A DNA stretch of 64,000 nucleotides from Pedobacter sp. ISL-64 (GTDB taxonomy: Bacteria; Bacteroidota; Bacteroidia; Sphingobacteriales; Sphingobacteriaceae). The notes under the pieces were generated by a model. The model did no database searches and was not told the DNA's origin. It worked only from the letters and a program-made list of their open reading frames with translations. A program made the translations under genes and the position numbers. The stretch spans positions 111,709 through 175,708 of the forward strand of contig NZ_JAGGPU010000016.1 in NCBI RefSeq assembly GCF_018613605.1, read 5' to 3'. Shown in pieces: positions 61,549 through 64,000 of the stretch. Position 1 is the stretch's first letter. Each line of letters starts with the position of its first letter.

Positions 61549-62937
61549 ATGTCAAACCCTCAAGAATTAAAAACCGACGGAAATACAGGCCAGGCAGGCT
61601 TTAAACCAGCTGAAGCCAAAACCTTAGAAAAAACATCACTTAAAGATAACCTCGAAAAACTGGCCCGTGTTGGCGGTTTCGATCTGTTGGAAGCCACTGT
61701 TGATGGTCTGCAGAATTTAAACCCTGAACGTAAAGCCCGTAAACAGATCTTTTTAACCGGTGATGAGAAAAAGAAAGAACGCGATGAGCTGAAAAAGAAA
61801 ATCCAGCTTTGGATTGATGTGCTTGAATCTTCTACTTCAGTTGCCGATATGGTAGAAAAAAGCGCTCAAAAGTTGAATGCTGCCGAAGAAAACCTGAATA
61901 AAAACATCGGTACCGCATTAGAAAGTACGAGAGAACTGGAGCAGGCATACCGTTCGGTACATTTATTCTATAAAAATACCGAATCTGACAAACTTAAAAA
62001 TGTGGTGCTGTTAAATGCATCAATGGATCAGATCAAAGATCTCGATAATCCGCGTTTTATTGAATACGTAGATGATGAGTTAAAACAGAATTACGACCGT
62101 TTGGATCTCCGTAATAACTATTCGTTAATGGTTGTGCCCGGCTATATGGGTTCCAATAAAGTACTAGAGAGATGGGGTAAAATTGCGCATAACAACAAAG
62201 CCATGCTGGTAACCGATTTTGCCGATCTTGATCAGCCGGATGATGTACTTGATTTATTTACCGCAGCAAACTTTACCGGAGGTGACGCATTCAGGTCGAA
62301 CGTAATCATGACCTGTAACTGGTTGGTTGGCCGTGGTAAAGTTGCAGAAGTGGGTGAGGAAGACGATTTAACCGTACCCGGATCAGCAGCACTTGCAGGT
62401 AAAATGTATTACACCTTAATGTCGCAGGTTACTGCAGGTAAAAAACATGGTGCTATAAACGAAGTAGATGGTGTAAAATTCGATTTAAAGAAAAGTGAAA
62501 TCTCCCATTTAGAAAGAGTAGGCTTGGTGCCAATGGTTAACGAATATGGTAAAGTAATGGCTTTTTCTGCCAAAACCTTATTTAATGGCGATAACATCGG
62601 TTTACAAACTTATTCGGTTGTACGTGTATTCGATTATATTACCAAAGTACTATTCGATTTCCTGAACAGAAGGGCTTTCGAAAACTGGACTTCTAAAACG
62701 GAACAAGACTTGCGTGGCCAGATTGTTAAGTTCTTGGATGGTATTCAGGGAGCCGACCGTTTAATCGAGAGATTTAAAATTATGCGCTTCGAAAGAGATG
62801 AACAACAAAAAGACAGGATCCACCTGGATATCCACATTACACCATATTTCCCGGCTAAAAGTTTTGTGGTAAAACTGGATGGACACAAAGGTGAAGATGA
62901 AAATACCACATGGAGTTCAGAATATAATCAGCAATAG
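61549..62937 (+). CDS. tssC: Type VI secretion sheath large subunit TssC (VipB)
   Basis: Protein of 462 residues. N-terminal helical part, then LKNVVLLNASMDQIKDLDNP, LMVVPGYMGSNKVLERWGKI, FTGGDAFRSNVIMTCNWLVGR, and the C-terminal RMFER-like IMRFERDEQQKDRIHLDIHITPYFPAKSFVVKL, the conserved TssC end. The N-terminal residue string is charged, as in sheath proteins with a ClpV-binding motif. Ends at a terminator 19 bases after its stop. Confidence 0.9.
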   Translation: MSNPQELKTDGNTGQAGFKPAEAKTLEKTSLKDNLEKLARVGGFDLLEATVDGLQNLNPERKARKQIFLTGDEKKKERDELKKKIQLWIDVLESSTSVADMVEKSAQKLNAAEENLNKNIGTALESTRELEQAYRSVHLFYKNTESDKLKNVVLLNASMDQIKDLDNPRFIEYVDDELKQNYDRLDLRNNYSLMVVPGYMGSNKVLERWGKIAHNNKAMLVTDFADLDQPDDVLDLFTAANFTGGDAFRSNVIMTCNWLVGRGKVAEVGEEDDLTVPGSAALAGKMYYTLMSQVTAGKKHGAINEVDGVKFDLKKSEISHLERVGLVPMVNEYGKVMAFSAKTLFNGDNIGLQTYSVVRVFDYITKVLFDFLNRRAFENWTSKTEQDLRGQIVKFLDGIQGADRLIERFKIMRFERDEQQKDRIHLDIHITPYFPAKSFVVKLDGHKGEDENTTWSSEYNQQ

Positions 62938-62955
62938 TTTTTGATAGCTGAAAAT

Positions 62956-62985
62956 AAAAACCCAACCCCAGCGTTGGGTTTTTTT
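62956..62985 (+). terminator. Terminator of the long tss operon
   Basis: AAAAACCCAAC (62956-62966) pairs with GTTGGGTTTTT (62973-62983), loop CCCAGC, then T tract. It separates tssC from the flavodoxin-fold gene. Confidence 0.9.
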
Positions 62986-63018
62986 ATGGGTTATGCATAA
63001 CACTTAACAAATTCTTTA

Positions 63019-63026
63019 TAATTTTG
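63019..63026 (+). promoter_or_regulatory. Bacteroidota -7 box of the flavodoxin-fold reductase
   Basis: TAATTTTG matches TAnnTTTG, 34 bases before the ATG, so the gene is transcribed independently of tss. Confidence 0.5.
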
Positions 63027-63060
63027 TAATGCATCGGCCTGATCAGATTAATCAAAAAAA

Positions 63061-63633
63061 ATGAAGCAAATACTTATCCTGAATGGGGATATTGAAAAAA
63101 ACGCATCTACGAATTTCCTGATTAACGCGTATAAGCAAGGTGCCGAAAGTGCTGGTGCAATCGTACGAGAGTTGGCCATTATCGACCTCATATTCAACTC
63201 GAATAAGCTGTTCAATAACAGGCAGATTGCCGAGTTAGAGCCCGATTTGCAAAAAGCTTTAACTGCAATTAGGCAGAGTAACCATGTAGTGCTTTTTTGT
63301 CCTGTATATGTAGACCATATTCCCGCAAAGATTAAGGGTTTTTTTGATCGTTTATTTATGCCTGACCAGATTTTTACTACCCAGCAACAAAACGTAAACA
63401 ATAATTTTAGTGGTCGTTCGGCACGGATTGTGTCTATTTTGGATGAGGCTACTTTTAAAGAATGGAAAGCAAATAAGAAAACAACTTACCTATCCATCAA
63501 AAAAGTTGTTTTCGAGAAATGCAGAATGAGCCCCGTGCTCACCAATACCATCGGTGAATTACATTCTCTTGAAAATCATTATAGCCAAAAATGGGTAGCT
63601 AAAATGGAAAAATTTGGTTCACAGCTAATTTAA
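63061..63633 (+). CDS. NAD(P)H-dependent FMN reductase / flavodoxin-fold protein
   Basis: Protein of 190 residues with a flavodoxin-like N-terminus ILILNGDIEKNASTNFLINAY (phosphate-binding loop), then VVLFCPVYVDHIPAKIKGFFDRLF, the loop contacting the isoalloxazine ring in NAD(P)H:quinone reductases of the flavodoxin_2 group. Cytoplasmic. It sits between tssC and hcp with its own promoter and terminator on both sides, so a T6SS role is unproven; it may be a bystander. Confidence 0.82.
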   Translation: MKQILILNGDIEKNASTNFLINAYKQGAESAGAIVRELAIIDLIFNSNKLFNNRQIAELEPDLQKALTAIRQSNHVVLFCPVYVDHIPAKIKGFFDRLFMPDQIFTTQQQNVNNNFSGRSARIVSILDEATFKEWKANKKTTYLSIKKVVFEKCRMSPVLTNTIGELHSLENHYSQKWVAKMEKFGSQLI

Positions 63634-63949
63634 AACTTAAGTTACTGGAAATTTTTGTCCAAAAAGACTACATCTTGGGTAAAACCACTACAGTTACGTA
63701 AGTTATTCTCTATCACGTTGTATTTGTAACACTAAAAATATCTTAAAACTTTTCCACACGTTTTCCACAATAATAACTCGGTTAACTAATCGTTTAGTGC
63801 GTTTTCAGAATTTTATCTTGATTTCAAAAATAAGATTATTCGCTATAGATGAGCAATATAAAGCGTAATTGGCCTGATCTTTGGTTAATGCTGATACTGT
63901 AGCGGAGGCTACAATAAATCAAATTTTTTAACCTTTAAATTTTAAAACT
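63634..63949. other. Leader region of hcp, non-coding
   Basis: No gene. A long AT-rich leader with TTTTCCACACG/TTTTCCACAA (63750-63770) repeats and a hairpin-like GTAGCGGAGGCTAC at 63898-63911. No clear TAnnTTTG box close to the gene. Confidence 0.5.
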
Positions 63950-64000
63950 ATGGCTTTCAAAGCTAGATTAAATTTTTCAGGCAAGGAGTACGATGTGCTT
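63950..64000 (+). CDS. tssD: Type VI secretion tube protein Hcp/TssD, N-terminus only
   Basis: First 17 codons (MAFKARLNFSGKEYDVL), cut by the window end. The start MAFKA-LNF-GKEYDVL is the typical beginning of Bacteroidota TssD (Hcp), the hexameric ring that stacks into the inner tube and is secreted. It confirms that the T6SS locus continues beyond the window. Confidence 0.88.
   Translation, partial: MAFKARLNFSGKEYDVL

Noticed and set aside
63750..63770. Two DnaA-box-like TTTTCCACA motifs as an origin
   Set aside because: Two short matches to a loose consensus in AT-rich DNA, with no dnaA, dnaN, gidA or AT-rich unwinding block nearby; they lie in the hcp leader.

Overview
The window comes from a member of the Bacteroidota, most likely the Sphingobacteriaceae and close to Pedobacter. 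This rests on two SusC/SusD outer-membrane pairs, several promoters with the Bacteroidota -7 box TAnnTTTG, weak Shine-Dalgarno sequences, AT-rich intergenic DNA full of Bacteroidota-type palindromic repeats, and a type VI secretion system with the phylum-specific components TssN, TssO, TssP and TssR (T6SS-iii). The genus is inferred from protein flavour only; no 16S gene is present.

Region 1 (1-21.0 kb) is dominated by glycan use. It holds the 3' end of a susC with its susD and a DUF4397 lipoprotein gene, a second complete susC/susD pair, a metallophosphatase fused to a PQQ-type propeller, a small beta-barrel protein, a small unknown protein, an S41 C-terminal processing protease, and three secreted glycosidases (GH29 fucosidase, GH92 alpha-mannosidase, GH2 endo-beta-mannosidase-like). 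The glycosidase set fits trimming of N-glycan-type substrates. Region 2 (21.4-28.9 kb) is housekeeping: 2Fe-2S ferredoxin, thioredoxin-reductase-like ferredoxin-NADP reductase, prolyl oligopeptidase, LpxH, release factor 1 and two tandem tRNA-Asp(GTC) genes.

Region 3 (28.9-47.5 kb) looks like a decaying genomic island. It starts at the tRNA-Asp genes and ends at a relic of a tRNA-Asp 3' end plus its terminator (47477-47526). A further exact 80-bp copy of the flank of the second tRNA lies inside it at 37046. The cargo is a series of regulator-plus-oxidoreductase modules: AraC with old yellow enzymes, SDR, ABM and NTF2-like proteins; AraC with cupin and carboxymuconolactone decarboxylase-like proteins; HxlR with an NAD(P)-binding protein; TetR with an SDR and a broken MDR reductase. 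A lone GH11 xylanase is also present, with at least five broken or truncated genes. No integrase or transposase was found.

Region 4 (47.6-64.0 kb) is a T6SS-iii locus: tssK and tssN (minus), tssG-like (plus), tssF and tssE (minus), then a plus-strand operon of two TssO-like genes, tssP, tssR, tssH/clpV, tssB and tssC, a flavodoxin-fold reductase, and the first 17 codons of hcp/tssD at the window edge. Together these supply baseplate, sheath, sheath-recycling ATPase, envelope parts and tube protein; VgrG, PAAR, TssQ and effectors are not in view.

Intergenic space holds several repeat families: a palindromic repeat of about 90 bp just after stop codons (three copies), an element of about 255 bp in direct duplicate with an inverted relative at 21.1 kb, a 194-bp element bounded by 20-bp inverted repeats, and an 86-bp direct repeat. 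TetR-type operators (four copies of a 17-mer) surround the TetR gene.
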